DNA of 44,286 bases from an uncultured Ruminococcus sp. (GTDB lineage Bacteria; Bacillota; Clostridia; Oscillospirales; Ruminococcaceae). The notes under the pieces were generated by a model, which was not told the origin of the DNA, ran no database searches, and worked only from the letters and a program-made list of their open reading frames with translations. The position numbers and the translations under genes are program-made. Every line of letters starts with the position of its first letter. The first letter of the stretch is position 1. Positions 15,300 through 25,295 of this stretch are shown in pieces. Where the stretch lies: the NCBI GenBank assembly GCA_900543145.1, contig UQPZ01000014.1:1-44286 (forward strand). Reading direction: 5' to 3'.

Positions 15300-16493
15300 A
15301 TGATAAAATATTCACTCAAGCTGCTTAGAAGAAATCTGCTGACAAATATTTTTATAGCTTTGCAAATCGCGGTTACACTTTTAATGATAATTTTGAGCGT
15401 GTCATCTGTGATGTCTAAAATAGAAGATTATCTGCCTTTGAGAAAGGTTCTTTCTTCTGAAGGTATATGTCTTTTTTCTTCAGGATCTTATATCGACGAT
15501 CTTTCACATTACTATAGCTGTAATGATATAATAAATATAAGCGATAATATTGAAGAAATATACAGTACTGAAACTACTGATTTTCTTATGATACCTAATA
15601 CAGAAAATGAAGATGAGGCGCATCCTGGTTTTGTTGTTTACAATAAGAATATGTATGACCTTTACAAACCGCAGATGCAGGAAGGGAAATGGCTGTCCGA
15701 TATCAAAGGCGATAAAAACTATATAAGCGCCGTTGTAAGCTATTCCAGTAAGTATAATGTAGGAGATACTATTGAATTATATGACTATATAGACGAAATT
15801 TATTATCCGCTTAAAATTGTAGGAAAAACTGCTCAGAAAACAAAGTTTATTACTAATTCATCTATAAATGAATTTGCAAAGGATTTCAGAGATCTATACG
15901 GAAATATTGAAGGCAATATGATTTTTATAAGACACGACGATATTGAGCTTACTCCTATTTCAGTTTCACCGCAGGGAATTATATTTATAAAATACGAGGA
16001 CGGGCTATCTGATAAAGAAGCCGACTCAATCAAAGGGGAACTGTTCAAAATGGGCGGCTTTCTCAATCTTTCAGAAGAACTTAATAAAAAAAGCATTGAA
16101 TATCTTTCTGAGGATATTATGCTTATCCTTCCTATATGTATCTGCGTGTTTATAATATCTTTAATATGCACTGTAGCATCGTCCGCTATTGCTGCGAAAT
16201 GCAATATGAAAACGTTTCTGATAACATATATATGCGGAGCAAGATGGAGATCTAATTCACTGATAAGCCTAATAAACTCCGTTATTACATCGCTGGCGGG
16301 AGTTGTTTTGGCTACCGCTGCATATATTGTGATTTCAAAAACTGGTATTGCTGAATACTTTTGCCTTGAATTTACAAAATATGAATTTCTGTTCTGTTTG
16401 CCCGTTTTATTAATTAATATAATTCTGCCGGTTATTCTGCCGTTATGGATAATTTCCAAACAGACGCCTAAGGAACTTATAACAGAGGAGTAA
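15300..16493 (+). CDS. ABC transporter permease, FtsX-like (second of a pair)
   Basis: A 397-residue protein with the same topology as its upstream partner: one N-terminal TM helix, a large extracellular domain of ~230 residues, then three C-terminal TM helices (~278-300, ~325-345, ~362-385). It ends ISKQTPKELITEE. ATG 15300 follows GAGGTGA at good spacing; GTG 15291 is the alternative. The short gap to the preceding gene indicates an operon and probably a heterodimeric permease. Confidence 0.75.
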   Translation: MIKYSLKLLRRNLLTNIFIALQIAVTLLMIILSVSSVMSKIEDYLPLRKVLSSEGICLFSSGSYIDDLSHYYSCNDIINISDNIEEIYSTETTDFLMIPNTENEDEAHPGFVVYNKNMYDLYKPQMQEGKWLSDIKGDKNYISAVVSYSSKYNVGDTIELYDYIDEIYYPLKIVGKTAQKTKFITNSSINEFAKDFRDLYGNIEGNMIFIRHDDIELTPISVSPQGIIFIKYEDGLSDKEADSIKGELFKMGGFLNLSEELNKKSIEYLSEDIMLILPICICVFIISLICTVASSAIAAKCNMKTFLITYICGARWRSNSLISLINSVITSLAGVVLATAAYIVISKTGIAEYFCLEFTKYEFLFCLPVLLINIILPVILPLWIISKQTPKELITEE

Positions 16494-16501
16494 GGAAAAG
16501 C

Positions 16502-16567
16502 ATGATAAAATTCTTAGTGAAGAACACCTCATATTGCAGCTTATCAAAGGAAAGTAAGCTATATTAA
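16502..16567 (+). pseudogene. 21-codon stump of an ABC ATPase gene
   Basis: Eight bases after the permease pair, with AAGGA upstream, an ORF reads MIKFLVKNTSYCSLSKESKLY and stops. The start (MIKF.VKN.SY.) is like that of ABC transporter ATP-binding subunits, and an ATPase is exactly what this operon lacks. The Walker A would follow about 20 residues later but is absent; a terminator comes next. I infer deletion of the rest of the ATPase gene. Confidence 0.45.
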
Positions 16568-16613
16568 AAAACACAGTCCATAGGCAGTAAAGCCGATGGA
16601 CTGTGTTTTTTTG
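16567..16613. terminator. Bidirectional terminator between convergent units
   Basis: AAACACAGTCCAT pairs with ATGGACTGTGTTT, with an inner GGC/GCC pair. T runs lie on one side and A runs on the other, so it can end both the plus-strand permease operon and the minus-strand operon. Confidence 0.85.
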
Positions 16614-16653
16614 TGAGCCGCAAATAAAGCTTTTTCTTAATTACAACAGATAG

Positions 16654-19620
16654 TTAATCTTCTCCGAGCTTCAGTGCCTGAGAAATTTTTATCTTTGAGA
16701 TCAGCCGTCCGAGAACGATAAATCCTGTCAGCAGCATTAGTCCGATAACAGCATAAAGCTTGAGGTAATCGCTTCTCAGCGGTATTACAGCGAATCCTGG
16801 GACCTGCTCCGAGGCGTTATACAGCGATTGGAAAAGCGGTACGAACAAGTCGCTGGCAAAACCTCCGATAAATATTGCAGCGAATATGGAAACTCCGGAA
16901 ACCAGCAGTTGTTCATAGATTATCATCGCTATTACTTCTCCGTAGCTCATTCCCATTGCTCTAAGGATTCCGAACTGGAGAGTACGGCTCTTTATAGAGA
17001 GTATCCAGTAGATAAGGAAGCCGATAATGCACATTATCATAATTATTATAAATCCGAGGGTGAGCGCTCCGTTCATTCCCTGAAGCATAGGGTCGGTTTT
17101 CTCACTTATGATCTCCTGACTTTTTACGTTTAGCATTGTAGGAGTTATTTTACTGTCCTCAATGGATCTATAGAATTCCTCAGTTGTTACGCTGTCGTCG
17201 AGATCTATCCAGACCTGATAAGGTTCAACCGCAGTCTGAACTCTTACATAGTCGAAATTCATAACTGCGAAATCCTTGTAGTTACCGTTTTCGTCAGTTT
17301 CATACGGGTTCATTGCAGGCCAGTAATCCACGAAAGCGAGTACAGTGACTTCAAATGACTCGTTTGAACCCCAAGAGCAATTTACAGTATCGCCAAGCTC
17401 AAGTCCGTATTTATCCCTGAACGAGGAGGAAAGGATAACTCCTGCATTGTATTCGCTCAAAGCGTTGAGATATTCGTTTATGTGGGCAGGAAGAAGTCTT
17501 TCTTCAAACCAGCATACCTTTGAAAATTCGCTGGGTATAACGGTCATTAGCTTTACCCTGTCAGAATAGTCGCTTGTTCTGGCTGAGGACTGATAGTCCT
17601 GCATAAAGTCCTCGCGGTCTTTTTCCTCATCGTTCTTCGATGAACTGGAAGCAACTTTCATTTTACTGCTCTGAATAGTTATGCCGTCTTTTACAAATAC
17701 CTTGGTTGCGGTATTTACGCCGGCAAGATTTTCAAAACGCTCGAAAACGGGTTCTATATATTCAATGCTTTCTTCGCCTTCAGTTTCCTCTTCTTCTGAA
17801 ACTTCTTGAGTGCTCTGCAAAGCTCCGGCGGCAGACTGAGGGGGGGAAACGGAAGAGGATGTCTTGCTGCTTTCCCATTCCTCGGCTATCGTTACGTCTG
17901 CGCCTGTAGAATATGAAACTCTTTCTTCAGCGTTTCGGTTGAGCGCTCTTGCAGTATTAGCGAAAAATACGCCCAGGGAAACGGTAAGAATAAGGAAGAT
18001 CATCAGGAAACGTTCCCGTCCGTTGGCACATCTGCCTATATTGTTGAGAGAGACATATGCCGACGGAGACCATATCCGTTTTCCTATTTTGGAAATAAGC
18101 CTTATTATTGATGGGTAGATCCTTATAAAAAACAAGCCGAGTCCCAGTATAAATGCTGTAGAAGCAATAAACATAAGGGGATTTACCGTTGCCGTTGTAT
18201 CGGTAAGACCTTCGGCAATAAGTTTTTCCTGCTGTTTATTGTAAAAATACAGCCAGGCCGCAGAACCGCCTGCAAGAATAAAATCAAGACACAGCTTCTC
18301 CCAAAGAGGGAATTTCTTCTTTTTGGACTTTGACTGCTTATGCTCTACAATAGTAGTTTTAGTTGCGGGAACTATAGGTACCATAGTGGTTATAAAGAAG
18401 ACTATGACCGCAAGTCCTGCGTATAAAAATGCGTCTTTTGTCATTGCTATAGGCAGCGATTTTCTGTTTACAAACTCAAGGAAGCCGTTTGACGCACCTA
18501 GGATCCTGCATAGACCCATTCCTGCAAACGGACCTGTTACTGCTGTGATTATACCTAGAAACAGCGATTCCATTGCATAAATAAGCATGATCTGAAACCT
18601 GCTTGCTCCTCGGCTCTTGAATACAGCAATCTCGTTTTTTTCCTGCTCAACATTGAGCTGTGAAACCATAAAAAGATAAACCAGTATCATCATTATTACC
18701 GGTATCTGCAAAAGCCAGAGAATCAACCTCAGCTTTGAAGCCCTCTCGCCGTAATCCTCCAGAATTGAAGCGGCAGGAAGATTAAAGGTTATTTTATTAT
18801 CGCTGTACGCAAGCGCCTGAGCATCGGTCTTTTCCAGCATAGAGGACATATTGTTCATGTTCATGTGCTGGTAGTCCATAGCATAGCGCTGTGAAAATTT
18901 GTTTATATTTACCGCTCCAGAATCCAGCGCGCTGCCGTAAAGCAGATCGTAGTCCATAAACATAGTATTAAGGTATTCGCTGTCCAGTCCCTCAGCCCAG
19001 TAGGGATCGTTTTCGTCGGCAACATCAAAGGTTCCGACAATTTCTATCTTTATTGAAGCTGAAGAATCAAAAACGTTTGCTATTTCATATACTGTCCCGG
19101 TAACGAGTCCCGAAACCTTCAGTGCCTTTTCTGTGGTTATAACCTCGTAAACTCCGTCGCTGCGGCGGTTTTTATCGTACATTCTTCCCGATTTTACCGC
19201 AATATGCTCGTCTATTCCGGTCATAGCTCCGAGAGTAAGACGGGAAGCGGATTCGCCTGCCGCGGCCTCTATAGTTGTAACGTACAGATATTCGTCAGAT
19301 ATGTATTTCTTCTCGGTCAGTATAGGACAGTCAAGATCGTTGTACGATTCTGCGACCAGAGATGATACGCTGTCTATTTCCTTGCGCTGCTTGTCGGCGG
19401 AAATGTCGAGAGTTACAGAATAAGAGGTATTATACGCTCCGGGATAAATTTCATTTTCAAGCTGAAAAGCCTCCATGTCCTTTACCAGCATTCTCTGAAG
19501 CGAAGCGTTCATATATATCGGAATAGTACTCATCATTGCGCTTGCCATAATAAATCCTATAAGCAGGCAAAGCACCATCCATTTAGTGTTCCGCATTTTG
19601 CGGAAAAGCAAAGTAAACAT
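16654..19620 (-). CDS. Large ABC permease with duplicated FtsX domain
   Basis: A 988-residue membrane protein. An N-terminal TM helix is followed by a ~230-residue extracellular domain, a first FtsX-like block (~290-420, YLFMVSQLNVEQEKNEIAVF, KSRGAS), two or three further TM helices (~460-550), a second extracellular domain (~560-840) and a second FtsX block (~850-980, RTLQFGILRAMGMSYGEV). This is the fused, ~10-TM type of MacB-like permease used for export of peptides, lipids or drugs. ATG 19620 follows AAAGGA; upstream TTG 19638 is less likely. The HlyD-like adaptor gene lies just upstream in the same direction, but no ATPase is nearby. Confidence 0.85.
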   Translation of the reverse strand: MFTLLFRKMRNTKWMVLCLLIGFIMASAMMSTIPIYMNASLQRMLVKDMEAFQLENEIYPGAYNTSYSVTLDISADKQRKEIDSVSSLVAESYNDLDCPILTEKKYISDEYLYVTTIEAAAGESASRLTLGAMTGIDEHIAVKSGRMYDKNRRSDGVYEVITTEKALKVSGLVTGTVYEIANVFDSSASIKIEIVGTFDVADENDPYWAEGLDSEYLNTMFMDYDLLYGSALDSGAVNINKFSQRYAMDYQHMNMNNMSSMLEKTDAQALAYSDNKITFNLPAASILEDYGERASKLRLILWLLQIPVIMMILVYLFMVSQLNVEQEKNEIAVFKSRGASRFQIMLIYAMESLFLGIITAVTGPFAGMGLCRILGASNGFLEFVNRKSLPIAMTKDAFLYAGLAVIVFFITTMVPIVPATKTTIVEHKQSKSKKKKFPLWEKLCLDFILAGGSAAWLYFYNKQQEKLIAEGLTDTTATVNPLMFIASTAFILGLGLFFIRIYPSIIRLISKIGKRIWSPSAYVSLNNIGRCANGRERFLMIFLILTVSLGVFFANTARALNRNAEERVSYSTGADVTIAEEWESSKTSSSVSPPQSAAGALQSTQEVSEEEETEGEESIEYIEPVFERFENLAGVNTATKVFVKDGITIQSSKMKVASSSSKNDEEKDREDFMQDYQSSARTSDYSDRVKLMTVIPSEFSKVCWFEERLLPAHINEYLNALSEYNAGVILSSSFRDKYGLELGDTVNCSWGSNESFEVTVLAFVDYWPAMNPYETDENGNYKDFAVMNFDYVRVQTAVEPYQVWIDLDDSVTTEEFYRSIEDSKITPTMLNVKSQEIISEKTDPMLQGMNGALTLGFIIIMIMCIIGFLIYWILSIKSRTLQFGILRAMGMSYGEVIAMIIYEQLLVSGVSIFAAIFIGGFASDLFVPLFQSLYNASEQVPGFAVIPLRSDYLKLYAVIGLMLLTGFIVLGRLISKIKISQALKLGED

Positions 19621-19661
19621 CTGCAATAATCCTTTCAATAAACTGCTTTTATGGTAAAACG

Positions 19662-20714
19662 TTATCTGAGAACAAGCTCGTCACCCTCGTTTATTCCGGA
19701 AACTATTTCGGTCTGCGAACCTGTTTCCAGACCCGTTTCAACCTTGACAGCGGTTTTTTCGCCGTCCTTCAAAACATATACAACTTTATCTCCGTCAACA
19801 GTTTTTATAAGATTATTGGATATAACAACAGCGTCCTTTACGCTGTCCTGAATAAGAATACAGTCTGCAAGCTGTCCAACAGAATCCGTAGGGACTTTTT
19901 CGGTAAATCTGACATAAACAGTTTCGGTTTCAAAGACAATTGACGTATCGTCTGGTTTATCGTGGTTCTGCGACTGCTCCTCCTGATAATCGGCCAGCTC
20001 GTCAGGCGTCATGAAGACCTCACCTTTATAATATTTATCGTCAATTCTGATCTTTACTTCTGTGCCAATTTTATATACTCTGGAATCGTTGGGCTTGATA
20101 GCTATGTAAAGTCCTGTTGTATCTATTACTGTAGCTATCGCCTGTCCGGTATTTACGCTGTCGCCTACCCGTACATCGGAAAGAGAAGAAACTATTCCTT
20201 TTACCGGAGCTTTAAGTGTTGCGGCTTCTTTCTGAGCATAAAGCTTGTCTAGTTCATTATTAAGCAGTTCTACATCTACATAAGCTTTATCTATTTCCGA
20301 CTGAGTTCCGCCGTTTTCGTATATTACGTCAACGTTAAGCCGAGCACGTTTGAGATACAGCTCCTTTTCAGCGATCTGATAATCAAGCTCCTGCGTATCA
20401 AGCTCGCATATTGGATCGCCTTCTTTTACAGAATCGCCTGCGTGAACATAAAACTTGCTGATCGTTCCGCCCTGCTTCTCATAGACAAGGTTATACTGTT
20501 TTTCTGCGGTAACGGTTCCGGAATTGACGACCTTTTTTTCAAGGTCCTTTTTCTGAGCCGTAACCGTGGTATACTTTACTTCGCTTGCTTTAACGGTAGG
20601 GGCGGGCAGGATTTCCTCCTCGTCCGGAAGCAGATAACAACCCGACGAAAGTAAGGCTATTGCTGCGGTAATTGCAGCACAGGTCATGTTCTTGTATATT
20701 TTTGTATTTTTCAT
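19662..20714 (-). CDS. HlyD/RND-type membrane fusion lipoprotein
   Basis: A 350-residue adaptor. The N-terminus is a lipoprotein signal with a Cys after LLSSG. Then come a lipoyl-like half (SKFYVHAGDSVKEGDPICEL), an alpha-helical hairpin (~100-165, KELYLKRARLNVD), the second lipoyl half (APVKGIVSSLSDVRVGDSV), a beta-barrel and a C-terminal permuted domain (VETGLETGSQTEIVSGINEG). In Gram-positives such adaptors link a MacB-type permease to the wall. It starts after AAGGAGCAAAGCT and precedes the large permease by 41 bp, where a MacB-type ATPase gene would often lie. Confidence 0.85.
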   Translation of the reverse strand: MKNTKIYKNMTCAAITAAIALLSSGCYLLPDEEEILPAPTVKASEVKYTTVTAQKKDLEKKVVNSGTVTAEKQYNLVYEKQGGTISKFYVHAGDSVKEGDPICELDTQELDYQIAEKELYLKRARLNVDVIYENGGTQSEIDKAYVDVELLNNELDKLYAQKEAATLKAPVKGIVSSLSDVRVGDSVNTGQAIATVIDTTGLYIAIKPNDSRVYKIGTEVKIRIDDKYYKGEVFMTPDELADYQEEQSQNHDKPDDTSIVFETETVYVRFTEKVPTDSVGQLADCILIQDSVKDAVVISNNLIKTVDGDKVVYVLKDGEKTAVKVETGLETGSQTEIVSGINEGDELVLR

Positions 20715-20749
20715 AGCTTTGCTCCTTAAATTAATACGCTTATATATTT

Positions 20750-20758
20750 ATTATACCA
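20750..20758 (-). promoter_or_regulatory. Extended -10 promoter of the adaptor-permease operon
   Basis: On the minus strand TGGTATAAT (an extended -10) lies about 36 bases before the adaptor ATG. No good -35 is visible. Confidence 0.5.
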
Positions 20759-20970
20759 AAATCCGCAGTTGATTTCTATATGTGATTATACAAATTTTCT
20801 CCGCTATTTCTGTGACTATTGACTATATATTTAATACAGTGTAATAATGAAATTTATAGGGTAGTATATCTAAAAAGCAATAAAATGAACTAAAGTTTAA
20901 GATTACATTTTCTATCGTCTTAGCGAAAACGTTATTTTCATATAAAATAAATAATTTTATGAAAAAACTA

Positions 20971-20999
20971 TTGCATTTCAAAAAAATATGTGCTATAAT
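20971..20999 (+). promoter_or_regulatory. Promoter of the LRR protein gene
   Basis: TTGCAT (20971-20976), a 17-base spacer and TATAAT (20994-20999), with an extended TG at 20991-20992. The rest of 20759-20970 is an AT-rich divergent spacer with nothing else seen. Confidence 0.75.
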
Positions 21000-21062
21000 G
21001 TGTATAACTTTTAAAGTTGTTAGCTGATTTTATCATAATTTTATAATTCGGAGGTAGCTGTT

Positions 21063-21941
21063 ATGAAAAATGAGACCGGTCTGATGTTTACTTACAATAA
21101 AGTGGAGTGTTTTGATATGCAGAATAAACGCAGTGTTGAATACGCTGAGGTCACCGGTTATAACGGCCGTGCAGAAAGGGTGGAGATACCGTGTGAAATA
21201 GACGGTATTACAGTAAAAGCTGTAGCTCACGGCGCTTTTTCAGGCTGTGGATTTATAAAGTCGGTCAAAATACCTAATACCGTCAGGGATATATGCTTTG
21301 AAGCCTTTTCGGACTGCGTTTCTCTTGAGTGTGTACAAATACCTAAAAGCGTTACTTATATAGGGAACAGGGCGTTCTGCGGCTGCAAGTCGTTAAAATT
21401 CCTATCGCTTCCTTCATCTGTTGAAATAATAGGTGATAAAGCGCTGGGATACAGCGATATACAGACAAAAACCGAAGGCTTCTTACTGAGCGGAAAAAAG
21501 CTTTCAGCCGTATATAAATACGCTAAAGCAAATCGTTTTGATTTTGAAAAGACCGGAGAGCGTGAATCGCCGTTTACTTATTCTGTAGAAAGGGTCTATG
21601 ACAGATCAAGCGACAGAAATATAAGATCCGCATGTATAACCAACTACTGCGGAAACGATGAAAACGTAATAGTTCCTTCTGAGATAGACGGATATCCTGT
21701 AAAAATAATCGACGGCTGTGCATTTGCAAAGACTTGTGTTAAAACAGTTATTATACCTGAGGGAACGGAAAAAATACTGTCTGGTGCATTCCGCGGCTGT
21801 AAAAAGCTTGAAAGCGTATTTCTTCCCAATACGCTAGAATTTATCGGCAGCTATGCTTTTTCGGGCTGCGAAAGGCTTGCGAAAATATCTGTTCCTAAAA
21901 ATGCAGAGGTTGGCGCAATGGCGTTTGATACCTGTGCATAG
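21063..21941 (+). CDS. BspA-type leucine-rich repeat protein (LRR_5)
   Basis: A 292-residue protein of ~23-residue repeats of the BspA/LRR_5 type (VKIPNTVRDICFEAFSDCVS, LPSSVEIIGDKALGY, LPNTLEFIGSYAFSGCERLA). It falls into two modules (~5-165 and ~172-292), each opening with a strand pair of the type VTGYNGRAERVEIPCEIDGI. There is no signal peptide or TM segment, so unlike most BspA proteins it may stay in the cytoplasm. Such repeats mediate protein binding; the partner is unknown. GGAGG sits 8 bases before the ATG. It is a single-gene unit between its own promoter and terminator. Confidence 0.85.
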   Translation: MKNETGLMFTYNKVECFDMQNKRSVEYAEVTGYNGRAERVEIPCEIDGITVKAVAHGAFSGCGFIKSVKIPNTVRDICFEAFSDCVSLECVQIPKSVTYIGNRAFCGCKSLKFLSLPSSVEIIGDKALGYSDIQTKTEGFLLSGKKLSAVYKYAKANRFDFEKTGERESPFTYSVERVYDRSSDRNIRSACITNYCGNDENVIVPSEIDGYPVKIIDGCAFAKTCVKTVIIPEGTEKILSGAFRGCKKLESVFLPNTLEFIGSYAFSGCERLAKISVPKNAEVGAMAFDTCA

Positions 21942-21987
21942 TCAAAGACCCGAAATTAGACTTCCGTTATTGTAAAACGTATATATG

Positions 21988-22023
21988 AAAACCACTTATG
22001 ATCGATGTCATAAGTGGTTTTTA
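21988..22023. terminator. Bidirectional terminator
   Basis: AAAACCACTTATGA pairs with TCATAAGTGGTTTT around a six-base loop, between the convergent LRR and histidine kinase genes. Confidence 0.85.
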
Positions 22024-22049
22024 TATTTATTCTATTGTGTCGGGTAAGA

Positions 22050-24668
22050 TCAGCAAAGACGTGAAAGTACAGAGCAAAGCTGCTGAATATCAATAGGCTT
22101 GCTTATATGACAGTTCATTCCGGCAGCCAGTACTGCTGAAATATCCTCTGCAAAAGCATTTGCCGTAACCGCAATTATCGGTATCGTCTTTGAATCCGGT
22201 CTTTCAGATGCGCGAATCCGCCTTGTTGCTTCACAGCCGTCCATGACCGGCATTTGAACATCCATTAATATGGCGTCAAAATAGCCTTCACCTTTTTCGA
22301 TAAAACGTTCAAGCGCTTTTTTTCCGTTTTCAGCGCATTCAACAGTCGCTCCGTTCATCTCCAGCAGTGATTGTGCAATTTCCATGTTAATTGCGTTGTC
22401 TTCTGCCAGCAGAAGCCGTTTTTCGTTAAGAGTGTTTCCGTCCTCAGCTGCGGCCGATTTTGTCAAACCGAAAGCGCCGTTGGTAACGTTCACCAAAACA
22501 TTATAAAGAGAAGATTCAAACAGCGGCTTGGCAATAAAAGCATTTGCTCCAGCCGCACGGGCGTCCTCTTCGATCTCAGTCCAATCATATGCAGTAATAA
22601 TTATTATCGGCGTATCTAAGCCTATTTTTTCACGGATCCTGCGGGTAGTTTCTATTCCGTCCATATCCGGCATTTTCCAGTCTATAAGGCAAACGTCAAA
22701 TCCGTTACCTGCTTCCCAATGTGTTATAGCTGTTTTTACCGCTTCTTTTCCGTTCAGAACCCATTCGGCATTGATCTTCATTTTTTCTAAAAGCAAGGCA
22801 GTATGCAGACAAACGTCCTTTTCATCATCAACGATAAGTACGTCAAGAGATTCCATATTTATATCCTTGCATTGATAAATATCAACATTGCTTTGCTCAA
22901 AAGGAAGTTCGACGGTAAAAGTAGTGCCTTCGTTCGGCTTGCTTTTGACATCTATATTTCCTCCCATAAGCATAACAAGATTAAGAGTAATTGACATTCC
23001 AAGTCCGGTACCGCCATACTTTCGGGTGATCGAAGCGTCTGCCTGCTCGAAAGGAACATAGAGCCGTGAAAGTCCGTCCTCGTCCATACCTATACCTGTA
23101 TCTGATACTACGAAACGCAGCCAGTTCTGATTGTTCCTCTTCGGAAGGTTTGTTACCTCAAGGCTTACTTTTCCGCCGCTGGGAGTAAACTTTATTGCAT
23201 TGGAAATAAGATTAAGAAGTATCTGATTAAGCCGCAGTGAGTCACCTATATATGTAGTATGCTCTGAAAAACCGGAGGTCCTTTCTGTAAATTCTAACCC
23301 CTTGTCATGAGCCTGCATATATATGACTGATACGAAATCGTTAAGAAACTGGAATAGGTCAAACGGCTCCTGATTTAATCTCATTCGGTTGCTTTCTATA
23401 CGCGACATATCAAGCACATCGTTGATAAGCATCAGCAAATGCTTTGATGAATAGCTAATTTTTTTAAGGCAGTCCTCAACGCGGAGCCTATCTTCAATAG
23501 AAGCGGCAGCTATCGTTGTCATGCCAATTATTGCATTCATAGGAGTCCGTATTTCATGGCTCATACGCGACAGGAAATCACGTTTTGCATTATTTGCGTT
23601 TTGAGCGCTTGCCAGAGCGTCCTTAAGCGCCTGATTTATACGCCTCTCCTCTGTTCGGTCTGTCAGTGTCATTATAAACTTATCGGTTTCTTTTCCGCCG
23701 ACACGGTATATACGAAGCTGAAGCCAGTGAGACTGAGTGCTTTTCGGATAGTTGTATTCGATTATATCGTTCCAGGACTTGCAGTTCTCGGAATATACAG
23801 ATTTCTTTATTTTGTCTGCGTCAGCTTCGTTCATATAATCAAAAAGAATTTTACGTTCTTCGCGCAGCTTATCAGCAGGTATTCCCAGAACCTTGACCGT
23901 ACTTCCTGATACAAAATCGCATTGCTTTTTACTGAGTTCAAAAATAAGGAAAGCTTCGTCAACGGTATTGGAGAGAATATCAAACTGCTCATTTTTTTCG
24001 TACAGTCTTTGACTGAGCTTTCTGACAGATGATTGAAAATACAATAGACCTGAAGCAGTGGCAACAATAAGAACTATTGACCATGTAAGCGTAGTTCTTC
24101 CCATCTTGTTTGCTGAGTTGAAGATATTCTGCTGAGTATCACGGACATAAGACAGTATATTCTGAGCGTTTTCTTCAAATTTATCATACAGCGGATATAG
24201 ATGCTTTTCTTCGTAATCGGTAATTTTATCTGTATTTGATTCTGGAAGCTCCGCAAACTGCATCAGAAGCTCATGGGCTTCCAGGATTTCATTATATGAA
24301 TTTCTGAGTGCTACGGTATCCTTCTTAGGCCCGAGATACAGGTTTTCGACGTCGTTCAGCAGATCTTCCATTTCCTTATTCAGATTATTAAGGGCTAAGC
24401 TTACTTTTTCAACGTCTTCCGGCTGATTATAAGCCTGAAGGCGTTCTGTTCTGACGCGCATCTGGGCAAGGTTTGTTCTTATATTTCCGACATCACCGTT
24501 TACTGTAAAAGGATGCTCGGTAAGCAGAGCCATCTGTGTGGACAGGTGCTGGTTGCCGAAAATCGTTACTACAAAAAACAGCAGCATAAGTAAAAGAAGC
24601 AACATAGTACCTATTAACGTGAATTTTCTTATCAAAGTAATTTCCTGTCTGACTTTAGGTCTGTTCAT
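22050..24668 (-). CDS. Hybrid sensor histidine kinase with two receiver domains
   Basis: An 872-residue protein. TM helix 1 (~residues 14-38) and TM helix 2 (~190-210) enclose an extracellular, mainly helical sensor domain. A PAS-like region follows (~220-345), then HisKA with the phospho-His in FLSRMSHEIRTPMNAIIG, and an HATPase with NAIKFTPSGGKVSL and GGTGLGMSIT. Receiver 1 (LIVDDEK ... LIDWKMPDMDG) and receiver 2 (LLAEDNAIN ... LMDVQMPVMDG) both keep the Asp. ATG 24668 follows AAAAAGGATAAG. The next upstream gene is an Hpt protein, so this kinase most likely feeds a phosphorelay. The signal is unknown. Confidence 0.9.
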   Translation of the reverse strand: MNRPKVRQEITLIRKFTLIGTMLLLLLMLLFFVVTIFGNQHLSTQMALLTEHPFTVNGDVGNIRTNLAQMRVRTERLQAYNQPEDVEKVSLALNNLNKEMEDLLNDVENLYLGPKKDTVALRNSYNEILEAHELLMQFAELPESNTDKITDYEEKHLYPLYDKFEENAQNILSYVRDTQQNIFNSANKMGRTTLTWSIVLIVATASGLLYFQSSVRKLSQRLYEKNEQFDILSNTVDEAFLIFELSKKQCDFVSGSTVKVLGIPADKLREERKILFDYMNEADADKIKKSVYSENCKSWNDIIEYNYPKSTQSHWLQLRIYRVGGKETDKFIMTLTDRTEERRINQALKDALASAQNANNAKRDFLSRMSHEIRTPMNAIIGMTTIAAASIEDRLRVEDCLKKISYSSKHLLMLINDVLDMSRIESNRMRLNQEPFDLFQFLNDFVSVIYMQAHDKGLEFTERTSGFSEHTTYIGDSLRLNQILLNLISNAIKFTPSGGKVSLEVTNLPKRNNQNWLRFVVSDTGIGMDEDGLSRLYVPFEQADASITRKYGGTGLGMSITLNLVMLMGGNIDVKSKPNEGTTFTVELPFEQSNVDIYQCKDINMESLDVLIVDDEKDVCLHTALLLEKMKINAEWVLNGKEAVKTAITHWEAGNGFDVCLIDWKMPDMDGIETTRRIREKIGLDTPIIIITAYDWTEIEEDARAAGANAFIAKPLFESSLYNVLVNVTNGAFGLTKSAAAEDGNTLNEKRLLLAEDNAINMEIAQSLLEMNGATVECAENGKKALERFIEKGEGYFDAILMDVQMPVMDGCEATRRIRASERPDSKTIPIIAVTANAFAEDISAVLAAGMNCHISKPIDIQQLCSVLSRLC

Positions 24669-24804
24669 ATTAATCTTATCCTTTTTAACATTATTTTTCA
24701 GAACGATCAAAAACTTTTTTATACGGCGGCTGATTACAGCTATAAAGATTAGTTTAAAGGAAAATAAAGCACATCGCCGGATAAGAAGAAATCAACAATT
24801 CAAA

Positions 24805-25170
24805 TCAATCAGAAGCTGTAAGTAATTCTCTTAGCCTTTCAACTTCGGTAAATGAGGTCAGTATATCTTGGTAAAGGGCAGGGTAGTCATTACGCGGCTC
24901 GCGTGAGCGCAGCGGCTCGACAATTCTGTTTATTGTTTTATAATACGGGGTAAGTCCGAGATTTGCAGCTACTCCTTTGAGAGTATGTGCGGCTTCAAAG
25001 GCTTTTTCAAGATCTCCGCATTCGATCGCGCCGCCCAGCTTTTTCAGATTATCGTCCTGAAACAGCATATTGAATATTTTCATATACATAGCCTCATTCG
25101 ACATGAAACGCTCCATGACCGAATCACAGTCGCCGCCGTAGCTTTCAAATATCTCACGAAATTTTTTCAC
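24805..25170 (-). CDS. Hpt (histidine phosphotransfer) protein
   Basis: A ~121-residue all-helical protein with the Hpt signature AAHTLKGVAANLGL, whose His carries the phosphate between receivers. It has no kinase domain of its own. It lies between the REC-GGDEF-EAL gene and the hybrid kinase on the same strand, so it probably shuttles phosphate from the kinase receivers to the EAL protein. The start is uncertain: GTG 25170 has AAAGGA 12 bases upstream; TTG 25191 has none. Confidence 0.85.
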   Translation of the reverse strand: MKKFREIFESYGGDCDSVMERFMSNEAMYMKIFNMLFQDDNLKKLGGAIECGDLEKAFEAAHTLKGVAANLGLTPYYKTINRIVEPLRSREPRNDYPALYQDILTSFTEVERLRELLTASD

Positions 25171-25295
25171 TGGCTTGATACGTCCTTTCAAGGATTTGAT
25201 CTACAGCATCAGGCGCTGTAGGCTTCGGCAGATTTACTGTAATGCGGCAATATACTCAGCACAGCGTATATATATCTTCGCTGCGCAGGAGCTCT

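Noticed and set aside
15833..16459. 208-codon minus-strand ORF
   Set aside because: Antisense to the second FtsX permease, with no ribosome binding site and no recognisable domain; a shadow of the real gene.
25192..25295. Separate small gene between Hpt and EAL genes
   Set aside because: The coding-like stretch is the frameshifted end of the EAL protein rather than a new gene.
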